The position numbers were made by a program, and so were the translations under genes. The notes beneath the pieces are model-generated. The model did no database searches. It was not told the origin of the DNA and worked only from the letters and a program-made list of their open reading frames with translations. From Mycetohabitans endofungorum (GTDB lineage: Bacteria; Pseudomonadota; Gammaproteobacteria; Burkholderiales; Burkholderiaceae), in assembly GCF_037477895.1 (NCBI RefSeq), contig NZ_CP132744.1, positions 2,418,001 to 2,482,000 on the forward strand: a stretch of DNA of 64,000 bases. Reading direction: 5' to 3'. Of this stretch, positions 1 to 9,737 are shown piece by piece (within the stretch, counting starts at the first letter, position 1; the number at the start of each line of letters is the position of its first letter).

Positions 1-461
1 CTCCTACCAGCCCGCTCGCACAGCAGCGCAGTTAGCGCCGTGGTCGTCGTCTTGCCGTTCGTGCCGGTAATCGCCAGCACCTTGGGCTGGTAGCCGTCGT
101 TGGCCAACGCGCACAACGCCTGCGCAAAGAACTCGAGTTCGCCCCACACTTCAATGCCGCGCTCGCGGGCCGCGTCGATCAGCGCAGCCAGTTCCGCACC
201 AAGCGGCGACAAACCGGGACTGATGGCCACCAACTCGATACCGCCATCGAGCAGCGTGGGACTGAACGCACCGCTGACAAATTCGGCGTCGATACCCAGC
301 GCTGCCAATTGCGACAGGTTCGGCGGCGCGGCGCGGGTATCGGCCACACGCAAGCGGCAACCGTGGCGCGCGCACCAGCGCGCCATCGCCAGCCCCGATT
401 CGCCGAGCCCCAGCACGAGCGTCGTCGGGCGTTGCCGTTCTCCGAACTTCTCACCGAACAT
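1..461 (-). CDS. murD: UDP-N-acetylmuramoyl-L-alanine--D-glutamate ligase MurD (N-terminal part)
   Basis: This is the first 153 codons of MurD, which adds D-glutamate to UDP-MurNAc-L-alanine in the cytoplasm during peptidoglycan precursor synthesis. The reading frame opens with MFGEKFGER and a Rossmann-like glycine motif ([11 protein letters not shown]), and reaches the Mur-ligase ATP-binding P-loop GTNGKTT at about residues 131-137 just before the window ends. Only the N-terminal UDP-binding domain and the start of the ATPase domain are present; the loss is due to the window edge, not a mutation. The ATG at 461 is preceded by a GAGGAAA ribosome-binding site and lies 23 bases after the mraY stop, as expected within the dcw operon. 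Confidence 0.95.
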   Translation of the reverse strand, partial: MFGEKFGERQRPTTLVLGLGESGLAMARWCARHGCRLRVADTRAAPPNLSQLAALGIDAEFVSGAFSPTLLDGGIELVAISPGLSPLGAELAALIDAARERGIEVWGELEFFAQALCALANDGYQPKVLAITGTNGKTTTTALTALLCERAGR

Positions 462-484
462 CGTTTCGTTTCCTCAGTTCCCAG

Positions 485-1654
485 TTACCGTAATTTCAGC
501 GTGGACAGACCAAACAAGCACAACATCAACGTGATGATCCAAAAGCGGACGACCACCTGGGTCTCCTTCCATCCAGACAACTCAAAATGGTGATGCAACG
601 GCGCCATCTTGAAGATGCGCCGGCCCTCGCCATAGCGGCGCTTCGTGTAGCGGAACCACGTGACCTGCAACATCACCGAGACGGTCTCGGCGACAAACAC
701 GCCGCCCATGATGAACAGCACGATTTCCTGCCGCACGATCACTGCAATGGTGCCCAGCGCGCCACCGAGCGCGAGCGCGCCGACATCCCCCATGAATACC
801 TGCGCGGGGTACGTGTTGTACCAAAGGAACGCGAGTCCCGCACCGCCCATCGCCGAGCAAAAGATGAGTAACTCGCCCGCGCCGGGAATATGCGGAAACA
901 GCAGGTACTTCGAATAGACGGCGCTGCCCATCACATACGCGAACACGCCGAGCGCTGCCCCGACCAGCACGACCGGCATGATCACCAGTCCGTCCAGCCC
1001 GTCGGTCAAATTCACCGCATTGCTCGAGCCGACGATTACGAAATAGGTCAACGCAATGAATCCCCAGACGCCGAGCGGATAGCTGATCGCTTTCAGAAAC
1101 GGCAGGGCCAGATCGGCGCGCGCCGGCAAGCCGATTGAGAATCCGCTGCGCACCCACGCCATGAACAGATCGAACACGCGCGCGTTATTCGCCTCGGATA
1201 CCGAGAACGCAAGATACACGGCGGCGAACAAGCCGATCACCGATTGCCAAAAGTACTTTTCGCGCGAGGACATGCCGCGCGGGTCCTTGTAGACGACCTT
1301 ACGATAATCGTCGACCCAGCCGATCACACCGAAGCCAAAAGTGACCAGCATCACAATCCAGATGAAGCGATTGGTCAGGTCGCTCCACAACAGCGTCGAC
1401 ACGGCAATGCCAATCAGGATCAGCACACCGCCCATCGTCGGCGTGCCGGACTTGATTAAATGCGTCTGCGGTCCATCCTTGCGCACGGCCTGGCTCATCT
1501 TCAGCGCGGAGAGCTTGTGGATCACCGCAGGGCCGCAGACGAGTCCGATCAACAGCGCGGTGATGGTCGCCATCACCGCGCGAAACGTCAGATAGTTGAT
1601 CACACGCAAATAGCTTGCATCGCTTTGCAGCCATTGCGCCAGCGCCAATAGCAT
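485..1654 (-). CDS. mraY: Phospho-N-acetylmuramoyl-pentapeptide transferase MraY
   Basis: MraY transfers phospho-MurNAc-pentapeptide to undecaprenyl phosphate, making lipid I at the inner membrane. The 389-residue protein is a polytopic membrane protein with the family motifs WVDDYRK (catalytic Asp pair), [23 protein letters not shown] and the C-terminal [12 protein letters not shown] chose the ATG at 1654 (MLLALAQW) rather than an in-frame ATG 15 bases upstream, because AAAGGAC lies at the right distance and 389 residues is the usual Burkholderia length. It lies 11 bases after the murF stop. Confidence 0.97.
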   Translation of the reverse strand: MLLALAQWLQSDASYLRVINYLTFRAVMATITALLIGLVCGPAVIHKLSALKMSQAVRKDGPQTHLIKSGTPTMGGVLILIGIAVSTLLWSDLTNRFIWIVMLVTFGFGVIGWVDDYRKVVYKDPRGMSSREKYFWQSVIGLFAAVYLAFSVSEANNARVFDLFMAWVRSGFSIGLPARADLALPFLKAISYPLGVWGFIALTYFVIVGSSNAVNLTDGLDGLVIMPVVLVGAALGVFAYVMGSAVYSKYLLFPHIPGAGELLIFCSAMGGAGLAFLWYNTYPAQVFMGDVGALALGGALGTIAVIVRQEIVLFIMGGVFVAETVSVMLQVTWFRYTKRRYGEGRRIFKMAPLHHHFELSGWKETQVVVRFWIITLMLCLFGLSTLKLR

Positions 1655-1665
1655 TCGAGGTCCTT

Positions 1666-3096
1666 TCAATGCGCGCCGGTCTTAGCCGGCGCATCGGTTG
1701 CAGTGGGAAGGGTCAGAGCCTGGACCACGCGCTCCATGCGCATGAAACGCGAACCCTTAACCAGAATCGTCGCACCGGCGGCGCGCTCCGATGCGACGGC
1801 ATCCTGGCGGAGCAGCGCGGAAACGAGTGCCTCGGCTGAATCGAAATGATGAGCGTGCGGGCCGAACGCGGTGCACGCAGCGCGACTCGCGTCACCGAGC
1901 GCGTACAGTGCATCGAGCCCGCGTTCGCGCGCATAGGCGCCGACTTCGCGATGAAACGCGGGGCCGTTGTCACCGACTTCTCCCATGTCGCCTATCACCA
2001 GCACGCGCGGCGCTGCACGCATGGCCAGGACGTCGATCGCCGCGCGCATCGAATCCGGATTGGCATTATAGGTATCGTCGATAACCGTCGCGCCGGCCCA
2101 TGGCGTCACTTGGGCGAGCTTGGCCTGCAGCCGTCCATTGACCGGCTCGAAGGCCTCGAGCCCGCGCCGTATCGCATCCAGTCCGACGCCGGCGGCAAGG
2201 GCGGCCGCGGTGGCAGCGAGCGCATTGCGCGCATTGTGCTCGCCCGGCGCGCGCAACGATACCTCGAGCGCGCCGGCGCGGGTCTCAATTCGCAATGCGC
2301 CAGTGTCCGCGATCGTACCCTGAACCGCCGCATCGCTATGGGCACCGGGCCGGCGCAGCGCGAATTCCACGATCGGGTTGCCGGTGGCCGCCACCCGCCA
2401 GATATTGGCATACGGATCGTCGGCGGGGAACACCGCCGTGCCGTCCGGCGGCAGCGCATGGATCACGCTCGCGTGCTCCAGCGCCACGGCCTCAACCGTC
2501 CCCATGAACTCTTGATGCTCGCGCTGGGCATTGTTCACCAGCGCGATCGTGGGTCCGGCAATCCGGGCGAGTTGTTGCGTTTCGCCGGGATGATTGATGC
2601 CAAGCTCGACGACCGCGAGCCGATGCTGCGGCGCGAGCCGCAACAATGTGAGCGGCACGCCGGTGACGTTGTTTAGGTTGCCTTGCGTCGCGAGCCGCTG
2701 CGCTTGACCGACGGCGGCGGCAAAGATCGACGCGATCATTTCCTTGACCGTGGTCTTGCCGTTGCTGCCGGTCACCGCGACCAGCGGCAACGCAAACCTG
2801 CGACGCCAGCCGGCCGCAAGCGCGCCGAGCGCGGCCCGTGTGTCGGTCACGCGGATCGCCGGCACACGCCAGTCGCCGGGGCTACGCGATACCAATACGG
2901 CGGCCACGCCGCGCCGCGCAAGCTCCGGCAGAAAATCGTGCGCGTCGAAACGCTCGCCTTTGAGCGCGACAAACAGACTTGCCGGCCCGCAACTGCGACT
3001 GTCGGTTGAGACTTGATCGAAAGCGACCGTATCGTCGCCCAATACCGTGGCGCCGTCGATTAGTGCAGCCGCCTCGCGCAGCGTCAACCTCGTCAT
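1666..3096 (-). CDS. murF: UDP-N-acetylmuramoyl-tripeptide--D-alanyl-D-alanine ligase MurF
   Basis: MurF adds D-Ala-D-Ala to the UDP-MurNAc tripeptide, the last cytoplasmic step of precursor synthesis. The 476-residue protein has the three-domain Mur-ligase layout: an N-terminal substrate domain with STDSR near residue 30, the P-loop TGSNGKTT at residues 109-116 followed by VKEM, the NLNNVTGVP segment typical of MurF, and a C-terminal domain with [11 protein letters not shown]. Its ATG overlaps the murE stop by 4 bases (ATGA), indicating translational coupling. No anomalies seen. Confidence 0.97.
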   Translation of the reverse strand: MTRLTLREAAALIDGATVLGDDTVAFDQVSTDSRSCGPASLFVALKGERFDAHDFLPELARRGVAAVLVSRSPGDWRVPAIRVTDTRAALGALAAGWRRRFALPLVAVTGSNGKTTVKEMIASIFAAAVGQAQRLATQGNLNNVTGVPLTLLRLAPQHRLAVVELGINHPGETQQLARIAGPTIALVNNAQREHQEFMGTVEAVALEHASVIHALPPDGTAVFPADDPYANIWRVAATGNPIVEFALRRPGAHSDAAVQGTIADTGALRIETRAGALEVSLRAPGEHNARNALAATAAALAAGVGLDAIRRGLEAFEPVNGRLQAKLAQVTPWAGATVIDDTYNANPDSMRAAIDVLAMRAAPRVLVIGDMGEVGDNGPAFHREVGAYARERGLDALYALGDASRAACTAFGPHAHHFDSAEALVSALLRQDAVASERAAGATILVKGSRFMRMERVVQALTLPTATDAPAKTGAH

Positions 3097-4625
3097 TGGG
3101 CTTCTCCGCGAGGTTGCGTGGCGCGCGACGCGAGCGCGAGGCGTGCATGATCCTGATCCGAAAACGGCCGCTTCTTGCCCATCACTTCCTGTGTTGCCTC
3201 ATGCCCCTTGCCGGCGATCAGCACGACGTCAGCAGCGGCCGCGCCACGCACCGCCTGCAGTAACGCGCCGGCGCGATCTTCGATGGTGCGCGCGCGTGCC
3301 GGCTCGCGCATCGCACCGACGATCTGGCCGATGATGGCCAGCGGCGGCTCGCTACGCGGGTTGTCACTCGTCACGATGACGCCGTCGGCGAGCCGCTCGG
3401 CAATCGCCCCCATCAGCGGCCGCTTGGTTGCATCGCGCTCGCCCCCACAGCCGAACACGCAGACGAGCTTGCCGCCCCGCTGCGTGGCGATCGGCCGCAG
3501 TGCGTCAAGCGCCTTTTCCAAGGCGTCCGGCGTATGTGCGTAATCGACGACTACCAGCGGCTCATCCATTTGCAGCCGCCCGCCGAGCTGTTGCATCCGG
3601 CCGTTGACCGGTTCCAGCCGCGTGATTTGCGACAGCGCCGTATCGAATGGCACGTCGGCGGCCAGTAGCACGCCGAGGACGGCGAGCAGATTGGCGACAT
3701 TGAACATGCCGAGCGTGCTCACCTCGAGTTCGGCGTGCCCCCAGTCGGATACCACCGTGAAGGCGGTGCCGGTGGCGGTCGCGCGGATCGCCATTGCATG
3801 CAGCGAAGCGTCGCCGCGCGGCCTGGTCGAGGCGATGCCGTACGAGATCGTGCGCACCCGTGTGGCCAAATGCCCGATCAGCCGGCGCCCGGCCTCGTCG
3901 TCGCGATTGATGACCGCCGCGCGCAAGCCCGGCCACTCGAACAGCCGCGCCTTGGCGGCCTCGTACGACGCAAGGTCCTTGTGATAGTCGAGATGGTCCT
4001 GTGTCAGGTTAGTGAACACCGCAATGTCGAACGCGACGCCATTCACGCGCCCTTGGTGCAGTGCATGCGAGGACACTTCCATCGATACTGCGCTTGCGCC
4101 GTGCGCACGCAGCGCCGCCAGGCTGCGGTGCACCTGCGGCGCGTCGGGGGTCGTGAACCCGGTGGGCGAAAGCTGCCCCGGCAGTCCGGTGCCCAACGTG
4201 CCAACGATCGCGCAACGGGTGCCGCTGCCGCTCAGCGCGCCCGCGACCCAGTGACTGGTGGTGGTCTTGCCATTGGTGCCCGTAATGCCGACCATCAGCA
4301 TGTCGCGACTGGGCTCGCCATACCACGCACTAGCAATGTGGCCCGCAAGCTGATCGAGTTCAGGAACCTCAAGCACCGGTCCGCCAGCCGGAGACTCGCC
4401 GCCGGCCTGGACCAGCACGGCCGCCGCGCCGCGCTGCAATGCATCGGCAATATACGGACGACTGTCTGCGCCGTCCACTGCATACGAGACGAACGCATCG
4501 CCAGCGCGCACTGCGCGACTGTCCGCCTGCAATTGCGCATGCGGCGCAAGCCGGGTGCGCAACCACGCGAGCACATCGGCCCGCGCGCGCTCGATTTGTT
4601 CGGGCGTCAGTGGCGGGCGGCTCAT
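3093..4625 (-). CDS. murE: UDP-N-acetylmuramoyl-L-alanyl-D-glutamate--2,6-diaminopimelate ligase MurE
   Basis: MurE adds the third stem-peptide residue. The P-loop ITGTNGKTT lies at residues 114-122. The C-terminal DNPR motif (in VTSDNPRSEPP), which selects meso-diaminopimelate rather than lysine, is intact, so the wall should be of the mDAP type. Length (510 aa) and domain order are normal for Burkholderia. Both ends overlap neighbours by 4 bases (ftsI upstream, murF downstream), consistent with a tightly coupled dcw transcript. Confidence 0.97.
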   Translation of the reverse strand: MSRPPLTPEQIERARADVLAWLRTRLAPHAQLQADSRAVRAGDAFVSYAVDGADSRPYIADALQRGAAAVLVQAGGESPAGGPVLEVPELDQLAGHIASAWYGEPSRDMLMVGITGTNGKTTTSHWVAGALSGSGTRCAIVGTLGTGLPGQLSPTGFTTPDAPQVHRSLAALRAHGASAVSMEVSSHALHQGRVNGVAFDIAVFTNLTQDHLDYHKDLASYEAAKARLFEWPGLRAAVINRDDEAGRRLIGHLATRVRTISYGIASTRPRGDASLHAMAIRATATGTAFTVVSDWGHAELEVSTLGMFNVANLLAVLGVLLAADVPFDTALSQITRLEPVNGRMQQLGGRLQMDEPLVVVDYAHTPDALEKALDALRPIATQRGGKLVCVFGCGGERDATKRPLMGAIAERLADGVIVTSDNPRSEPPLAIIGQIVGAMREPARARTIEDRAGALLQAVRGAAAADVVLIAGKGHEATQEVMGKKRPFSDQDHARLALASRATQPRGEAQ

Positions 4626-6412
4626 CGTACGGTCCTTTGCGTCGCGCTCACATTGATGATTGGCTTAGCGTCGTTGCTGACCACGAGCTGCTTGACCGGC
4701 ATGTCGGGCGGCACATTCAGCGAGCGCAGCGTGTCGCCGGCAATCGCCGAGAAGACCGGACCGGAGACTTGTCCGCCGAAGTGACTGCCAACGGTCGGCT
4801 CATCGACCGACACTGCCACTACGATGCGCGGATTCGGCATCGGCGCCATGCCGACGAACGACGCCCGATATTTACCGCGGTCGTAGCCGCGTCCCACGTG
4901 CTTGTATGCAGTGCCGCTCTTGCCGCCGACGCGGTATCCCGGCACCGCCGCATCGGGCGATGTGCCGCCCGGCCGCGTGACGGTCTCTAGCATCGCGCGA
5001 ACCTGCCGCGCCGTAGTAGCCGAGAACACCTGCGTGCCTTGCGGCTCGTCACCGTTGTTGCCCCTGACCAGCGTGAGCGGAATGATGCGGCCGTCATGCG
5101 CGATCGCGGTATAGGCCCGGCCGAGCTGGAACAGCGACGCGGACAAGCCGTAACCATACGACATCGTCGCCTGCTCGATGCGACGCCAGCTCTTCCAAGG
5201 GCGCAACCGTCCAGCTGCCGCGCCGGGAAAGCCGACCTTCGGCGCCTGGCCCAGTCCGATGCTCGTATACATATTCCACATTTCCTCGGGCCGCAATTGC
5301 ATCGCGATCTTTGTCGCACCGATGTTGCTGGACTTCTGAATGACACCGCCAACGGTCAACACGCCAAAGCCGGCGTCGTCCGTGATCGTCGCGCCATCCA
5401 ATGTGAAGCGGCCCCCACCGGTATCGACTAACGTCGTCGGCGACACACGGCGCAAATCTAGTGCGAGCGACACAGTAAACGGCTTCATGATCGAGCCGGG
5501 CTCAAACACGTCGGTCAGCACACGGTTGCGCAACTGTTCGCCGGTCATGTGCGAGCGGTCATTCGGGTTGTATGTCGGATAATTGACCAGCGCGAGCACC
5601 TCGCCCGTCTTCACGTCGATGACGATCGCCGCGCCGGCCTTCGCCTTGAACCGATCGACCGCCGCCTTCAGGTTAGCGTACGCGATGTACTGGATCTTGC
5701 TGTCCAGTGACAACTCGACGTCCTGCCCATTGCGCGGCTTGACCAACTCGTCGACGTCTTCGACGATGCGCCCGATCCGGTCTTTAATCACGCGGCGGCT
5801 GCCCGGCACGCCGGCCAACTCCTTCTGGTCCGCCAGCTCGATGCCTTCCTGCCCCTCGTCCTCGACGTTGGTGAAGCCGATCATATGTGCAGTGATCTCG
5901 CCTTCTGGATAAAAGCGCTTGTATTCAGCACGCGCGTAGATGCCGGGGATGTCTAGTGAGGCGACCTTCTGCGCGACGTCTAATGGCACTTGCCGCTTCA
6001 CGTAGACGAATGTCTTGTCCTGCGACAACTTTGCGCGCAATTCTTTCTCACCCATCGACAACAGCTGCGAGAGCTTCGTCAGCTTATCGGCGCCCAGATC
6101 GTCGGGCACCGATTCGGGAATGGCCCAGATCGCGCGCACCGGCAAGCTGGTAGCCAACACTAGCCCGTTGCGGTCCAGGATCTTGCCGCGCGTGGCCGGC
6201 AACTCGATGGTGCGCTGGTAGCGGCTTTCACCCTGCTTTTGATAAAACGCGTTGCCCAGTCCCTGGATCCAGAATGCACGCGCCGCCAGTGCGACGAACG
6301 CGACGAACAGCAGAAACACGACAAGCTTGGAGCGCCACATCGGCAAGGGCACCGACAGCACCGGGCTCGATGAGAACGGTACATGACGACGATGATGGGC
6401 CGAGCGCTTCAT
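4622..6412 (-). CDS. ftsI: Septal peptidoglycan transpeptidase FtsI (PBP3)
   Basis: FtsI is the class B penicillin-binding protein of the divisome, cross-linking septal peptidoglycan in the periplasm. The 596-residue protein has a short cytoplasmic tail, one membrane anchor at about residues 29-48, a dimerisation domain and a transpeptidase domain. Catalytic motifs are complete: SIMK at 307-310 (nucleophile Ser307), SSN at 361-363 and KSGTA at 498-502. It overlaps ftsL and murE by 4 bases each. An in-frame ATG at residue 25 is possible but less likely, given the ATGA overlap with ftsL. Confidence 0.96.
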   Translation of the reverse strand: MKRSAHHRRHVPFSSSPVLSVPLPMWRSKLVVFLLFVAFVALAARAFWIQGLGNAFYQKQGESRYQRTIELPATRGKILDRNGLVLATSLPVRAIWAIPESVPDDLGADKLTKLSQLLSMGEKELRAKLSQDKTFVYVKRQVPLDVAQKVASLDIPGIYARAEYKRFYPEGEITAHMIGFTNVEDEGQEGIELADQKELAGVPGSRRVIKDRIGRIVEDVDELVKPRNGQDVELSLDSKIQYIAYANLKAAVDRFKAKAGAAIVIDVKTGEVLALVNYPTYNPNDRSHMTGEQLRNRVLTDVFEPGSIMKPFTVSLALDLRRVSPTTLVDTGGGRFTLDGATITDDAGFGVLTVGGVIQKSSNIGATKIAMQLRPEEMWNMYTSIGLGQAPKVGFPGAAAGRLRPWKSWRRIEQATMSYGYGLSASLFQLGRAYTAIAHDGRIIPLTLVRGNNGDEPQGTQVFSATTARQVRAMLETVTRPGGTSPDAAVPGYRVGGKSGTAYKHVGRGYDRGKYRASFVGMAPMPNPRIVVAVSVDEPTVGSHFGGQVSGPVFSAIAGDTLRSLNVPPDMPVKQLVVSNDAKPIINVSATQRTVR

Positions 6413-6768
6413 CGAGCCACTCCCACCGTGGTGCTCGGCGACGCGGAGCCAGATGCCCCAACCCCCACATCGCTGGCCGGCGGCGTATCGGCCGGCACGC
6501 TCGCCGGGTCAACGCTCACATACTGGGTACGACCCGGCACCACCGGCTGCATTTTCAGGTCGGCGGTGGCGATACGCTCGATGCGCGAGGTCTTTGACAA
6601 TGCGCTTTGCTGGTATTGCAACTGCGCATAGTCCAACTGCAGCTGATGCTCTTGCGACTGGGCGCGCTGAAGATCGATAAATACCTCGCGCTGCCGGTTC
6701 GTCGCGTTGACGACCGACAGCGCGCAGCCCAACACAACGATGAGCAGGACAATATTGAGCCGGCTCAT
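6409..6768 (-). CDS. ftsL: Cell division protein FtsL
   Basis: This is a small bitopic divisome protein (119 aa) that normally works with FtsB and FtsQ to activate FtsWI. It has an N-terminal membrane segment (residues 3-20), then a Gln-rich coiled coil (about 25-65) and a Ser/Ala/Gly/Pro-rich C-terminal tail that looks disordered. Identification rests on size, topology and position between rsmH and ftsI, because FtsL sequence is poorly conserved. The start codon overlaps the rsmH stop. Confidence 0.9.
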   Translation of the reverse strand: MSRLNIVLLIVVLGCALSVVNATNRQREVFIDLQRAQSQEHQLQLDYAQLQYQQSALSKTSRIERIATADLKMQPVVPGRTQYVSVDPASVPADTPPASDVGVGASGSASPSTTVGVAR

Positions 6769-7718
6769 GCCAACACCCGCTCAGCGATGCGCATCACAGC
6801 GGAGCGGGCACGCGGGTTGGCCGCCACTTCCGCCTCGCCAGCAAAGACACGCCCAAGAATGCGCAACGGCGGACTGGGCAAGTCCGCCGCGCGAATCGGC
6901 AGGCGCCGGTCTATGGCCGGCGCGCGCGCGCGCGATTGAAGGAATCGCTTGACGATGCGGTCCTCTAGCGAATGAAAGCTGATGACCACCAACCGGCCCC
7001 CCTGCTCCAACGACTCCAATGCAGTCTCAAGAACTACCGGCAGCTCCGCAAGCTCTTGATTGATGTGAATCCGTATAGCTTGAAAGGTGCGAGTGGCCGG
7101 GTCCTGGCCCTTCTCGCGGGTCTTGACGGCACGCGCCACGATCTCGGCAAGCTCGCGTGTGCGCACGAGAGGCCCGAGACGCCCGGATTCCGCCCGGCGA
7201 GCAACAATCGCCTTTGCAATCTGAACAGCAAACCGTTCTTCCCCATAATCCCGTATCACCCCTATCAATTCCCGCTCGTCTACATGCGCGAGCCATTGTG
7301 CGGCGGACTCGCCGCGCGTCGGATCCATGCGCATGTCCAGTGGACCATCGTGGCGAAAGCTGAAACCTCGCGCCGGATCATCGATTTGCGGCGACGACAC
7401 GCCCAGATCCAGCAATACGCCCGACACGCGCACACCGCCGCGCGCCGCCAGCACGTCGCGTAGTTGCGCGAAGCTGCCATGCACGACATCCAGCCGTGGA
7501 TCGGCGATTCGGCGTGCCACCTCGATCGCCTGCGGGTCTTTGTCGAACGCAATCAACCGCGCGGCAGGCGCAAGCCGCGCGAGCACCGCGCGACTGTGGC
7601 CGCCCCGGCCGAATGTGCCATCGACATAGATCCCATCGGCGCGCGTGACCAGCGCATCGACCGCTTCTTCCAGCAGCACCGTGCGATGCTGTCCCGGCTT
7701 TTCTATTGCGGACGCCAT
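6765..7718 (-). CDS. rsmH: 16S rRNA (cytosine1402-N4)-methyltransferase RsmH
   Basis: RsmH (MraW) methylates C1402 in the ribosomal P site using S-adenosylmethionine. The SAM-binding loop is GTFGRGGHS (residues 34-42). Conserved later elements include [20 protein letters not shown] and the C-terminal [18 protein letters not shown] chose the ATG at 7718 ([20 protein letters not shown]): GGAG sits 8 bases upstream, the length becomes the usual 317 aa, and there is a short gap to mraZ; the frame stays open for another 33 codons upstream but without family similarity. Confidence 0.95.
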   Translation of the reverse strand: MASAIEKPGQHRTVLLEEAVDALVTRADGIYVDGTFGRGGHSRAVLARLAPAARLIAFDKDPQAIEVARRIADPRLDVVHGSFAQLRDVLAARGGVRVSGVLLDLGVSSPQIDDPARGFSFRHDGPLDMRMDPTRGESAAQWLAHVDERELIGVIRDYGEERFAVQIAKAIVARRAESGRLGPLVRTRELAEIVARAVKTREKGQDPATRTFQAIRIHINQELAELPVVLETALESLEQGGRLVVISFHSLEDRIVKRFLQSRARAPAIDRRLPIRAADLPSPPLRILGRVFAGEAEVAANPRARSAVMRIAERVLA

Positions 7719-7732
7719 CCGATGCTCCGCAA

Positions 7733-8161
7733 TCAGAAAGTAAAGTTCTTTAGTGCGTCGGGCATACCTTGCGCCATCGCGGCCTGCTCCTTCGCAGCAT
7801 ACGTTTGCGCATCCCACAACTCGAAGTGGCTACCCATGCCGAGCAGCATCACCTCACGCTCCAGGTTCGCAGCGGCGCGCAACTCAGGCGAGACGAGCAC
7901 CCGGCCCGCAGAATCCATATCGACGTCCGATGCATTACCGAGGAAGATCCGTCGCCACCAGTGCGCATCCATCGGCAACGCGGCAATCTTGTTCCGGAAC
8001 ACTTCCCATTCAGGCCATGGAAATAGCAACAGGCAGCCATCGGGGTGCTTGGTGATCGTTACCCGGCCCTCTGCCTGTCCTAACAGCGCTTCCCGATAAC
8101 GCGACGGCACCGACATCCGGCCCTTCGCATCGAGCGTTAGCGCCGACGCCCCCTGGAACAC
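7733..8161 (-). CDS. mraZ: Transcriptional regulator MraZ
   Basis: MraZ is the ring-forming DNA-binding protein at the head of dcw clusters, which represses its own operon in other bacteria. The 142-residue protein contains the two SpoVT/AbrB-like repeats, [15 protein letters not shown] and [15 protein letters not shown] chose the GTG at 8161 (start FQGASALTL) over an in-frame ATG at 8185: AGGGAG lies 6-11 bases before the GTG, and 142 aa starting at this point is, from memory, the Burkholderia form. Confidence 0.93.
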   Translation of the reverse strand: MFQGASALTLDAKGRMSVPSRYREALLGQAEGRVTITKHPDGCLLLFPWPEWEVFRNKIAALPMDAHWWRRIFLGNASDVDMDSAGRVLVSPELRAAANLEREVMLLGMGSHFELWDAQTYAAKEQAAMAQGMPDALKNFTF

Positions 8162-8195
8162 GTCCCATCTCCCTGTCACCGACATGCGCAGCGCA

Positions 8196-8210
8196 TGCCA
8201 CCCGGACCCA
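8196..8210 (-). promoter_or_regulatory. Candidate MraZ operator
   Basis: On the minus strand the mraZ leader reads TGGGT-CCGGG-TGGCA, two TGGN-type boxes with a 10-base period. MraZ is known in other species to bind TGGGN direct repeats spaced by 5 bases upstream of mraZ. Only two boxes are visible and the second is imperfect, so this is an inference from position and spacing. Confidence 0.35.
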
Positions 8211-8269
8211 CCTCATCGCACAAGTCGCGCAGATAACACACAAAACTACACTTTTTCACACTGGGCCCC

Positions 8270-8298
8270 ACTTTAGAGGAACGCCCGGCAGGGGTCAA
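8270..8298 (-). promoter_or_regulatory. dcw (mraZ) promoter
   Basis: On the minus strand, TTGACC (5 of 6 to the -35 consensus) is followed after exactly 17 bases by TAAAGT (4 of 6 to the -10). This is the best sigma-70 candidate before the cluster. Transcription would start near 8262, giving an mraZ leader of about 100 bases that contains the candidate MraZ operator. Confidence 0.55.
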
Positions 8299-8733
8299 GG
8301 GCGCAACTGCGGTTTTGCACGCGAATTCATTCGATAGAACAAAGACTTAGCGCAACCCGTTAAAGCGGGTTCCATAAAGATTTTTCAACTAAATGAAGGG
8401 ATTGCCTGCGCTTTTAAAAGTAGTACGTGAGAATTCGGCACTTTTTTCACTGCGTCGCGGGGTTCGCGGGCCGGCAAAAGGTCATTTTTGCGCAACAATA
8501 GCAGCGCCACGCCGGATCGGGCGAGTTGACCCGGTAACCCGTAGGACCAACGCGATCGGCGTTGCGAGCTACCGGCCGTGTCATCACGCTCGACGTCACG
8601 GCACCCGGCCATGTCGACGCGATCAGATCGCCGGCAGTCGCACCGTGTCAACGCAATCGGCATTGGGAAGTCGCCCGCCTGCGGCCGGTCCCACGCCCGC
8701 TAGGTCCGGGCGGCGCATGCGATAGCGCTAGAG
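8299..8733. other. Intergenic region between coq7 and the dcw promoter
   Basis: No convincing gene in either strand; open frames here lack ribosome-binding sites and plausible composition. A small perfect inverted repeat (AACCCG-TTAAAG-CGGGTT, 8355-8372) could end leftward transcription arriving from coq7, but it has no adjoining T-run. Otherwise I see nothing. Confidence 0.5.
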
Positions 8734-9363
8734 CTAGATATAGTACGCAGTACGGGTCATCACACGCGCGGCCACGCGCATCAGTGCGGTCACCGGGGCG
8801 GGAAGCTCCACACCACCAGCGTCCGACGCAGCACGCGCATGTGTAATCTCGTCTGTGCGCATCTGCATGACGATCGCACGTGACGCGTGGTCGAGCGCCG
8901 GCAGCCGGTCCAGATGGCCATCCAGGTGCTGCTCGACCTGGCGCTCCGTTTCAGCCATGAAGCCAAGGCTGACGCGATCGCCGAACCGGCCGGCGACAAA
9001 GCCGATGGCAAGCGAGCCAGCGTACCACAACGGATTGAGCAAGCTCGGCCGCGAGTTTAGTTCGCGCAACCGATGTGCGGTCCACGCCAGGTGGTCCTCC
9101 TCCTCGCGCGCAGCCCGCTCGAACGCTTGCTTCAGCCGCTCGGAGTGGGTCGCCAGCTTCTGCGCCTGATAAAGCGCCTGCGCGCATACTTCACCGACAT
9201 GGTTCACTCGCATCAGCGCCGCCGCATGACTTTGCTCGGCCACCGTCATTTCACTGTCGTCGGCCACCACGTCGGGCTGCGGCACCGGCCGGCTCATTTT
9301 GGCCACCCCTGTGATCGAGCGCAAGCCACGGTCAAACTCCCCGATCAACTCGTCGAGCAACAT
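8734..9363 (-). CDS. coq7: 2-polyprenyl-3-methyl-6-methoxy-1,4-benzoquinone monooxygenase (Coq7)
   Basis: Coq7 is a membrane-associated di-iron hydroxylase for the penultimate step of ubiquinone synthesis. The iron ligands expected of the ferritin-like fold are present: Glu58 in the NHVGEVCAQ segment, EEEDH at 87-91, Glu139/141 in MAETERQ, and the E173-ITH176 pair. At 209 aa it has the usual bacterial length. The ATG at 9363 has AAGGAG 8 bases upstream. It appears monocistronic, diverging from the porin gene, and may be paired functionally with the ubiquinone-type hydroxylase at 47.5-48.7 kb. Confidence 0.94.
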   Translation of the reverse strand: MLLDELIGEFDRGLRSITGVAKMSRPVPQPDVVADDSEMTVAEQSHAAALMRVNHVGEVCAQALYQAQKLATHSERLKQAFERAAREEEDHLAWTAHRLRELNSRPSLLNPLWYAGSLAIGFVAGRFGDRVSLGFMAETERQVEQHLDGHLDRLPALDHASRAIVMQMRTDEITHARAASDAGGVELPAPVTALMRVAARVMTRTAYYI

Positions 9364-9620
9364 TTCAATACTCCTTCATCCATACGTCACTATCACTGGA
9401 CGCGGCACCGGGTACCCCTTGCGCGCGCCCGCGCCCGGCAACCGTCGCGTAACGGATAGCGCCGGGCTAACTTAATTGATTCCGCCATCACACCCACGCT
9501 CATAAACCATTGACATTGAAGCGATTCTTTGCAGTCGTGGCCGATCAGGATAGCTACTGGCTGGCTGTTGCGTAAAAGTGACACAAGGCACCCCAAGCAC
9601 GGACAAAAACCGTCTTTTTC
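9364..9620. other. coq7-porin divergent region
   Basis: No gene seen. The stretch is increasingly AT-rich towards the porin. A perfect TTGACA occurs at 9510-9515 but has no acceptable -10 at 16-18 bases, so I do not call a promoter from it. Confidence 0.4.
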
Positions 9621-9649
9621 TTGGTCGATATGAACCCTTTTGCTACATT
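9621..9649 (+). promoter_or_regulatory. Candidate porin promoter
   Basis: TTGGTC (3 of 6) and TACATT (4 of 6) are separated by 17 bases, about 90 bases before the porin ATG. The match is modest and was chosen mainly for spacing and for the long leader usual for porin genes. Confidence 0.3.
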
Positions 9650-9737
9650 AAGCTCTAGCTTCTCGCGAAGTTGCAAAGCAAGGAAATTATCACACTGACT
9701 TTGCCTATCAGTCAGACAATCTCTGGAGATCATTTTG

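Noticed and set aside
9510-9538. Perfect TTGACA as a porin promoter
   Set aside because: The hexamer at the right distance (AGTCGT) does not resemble a -10 element.
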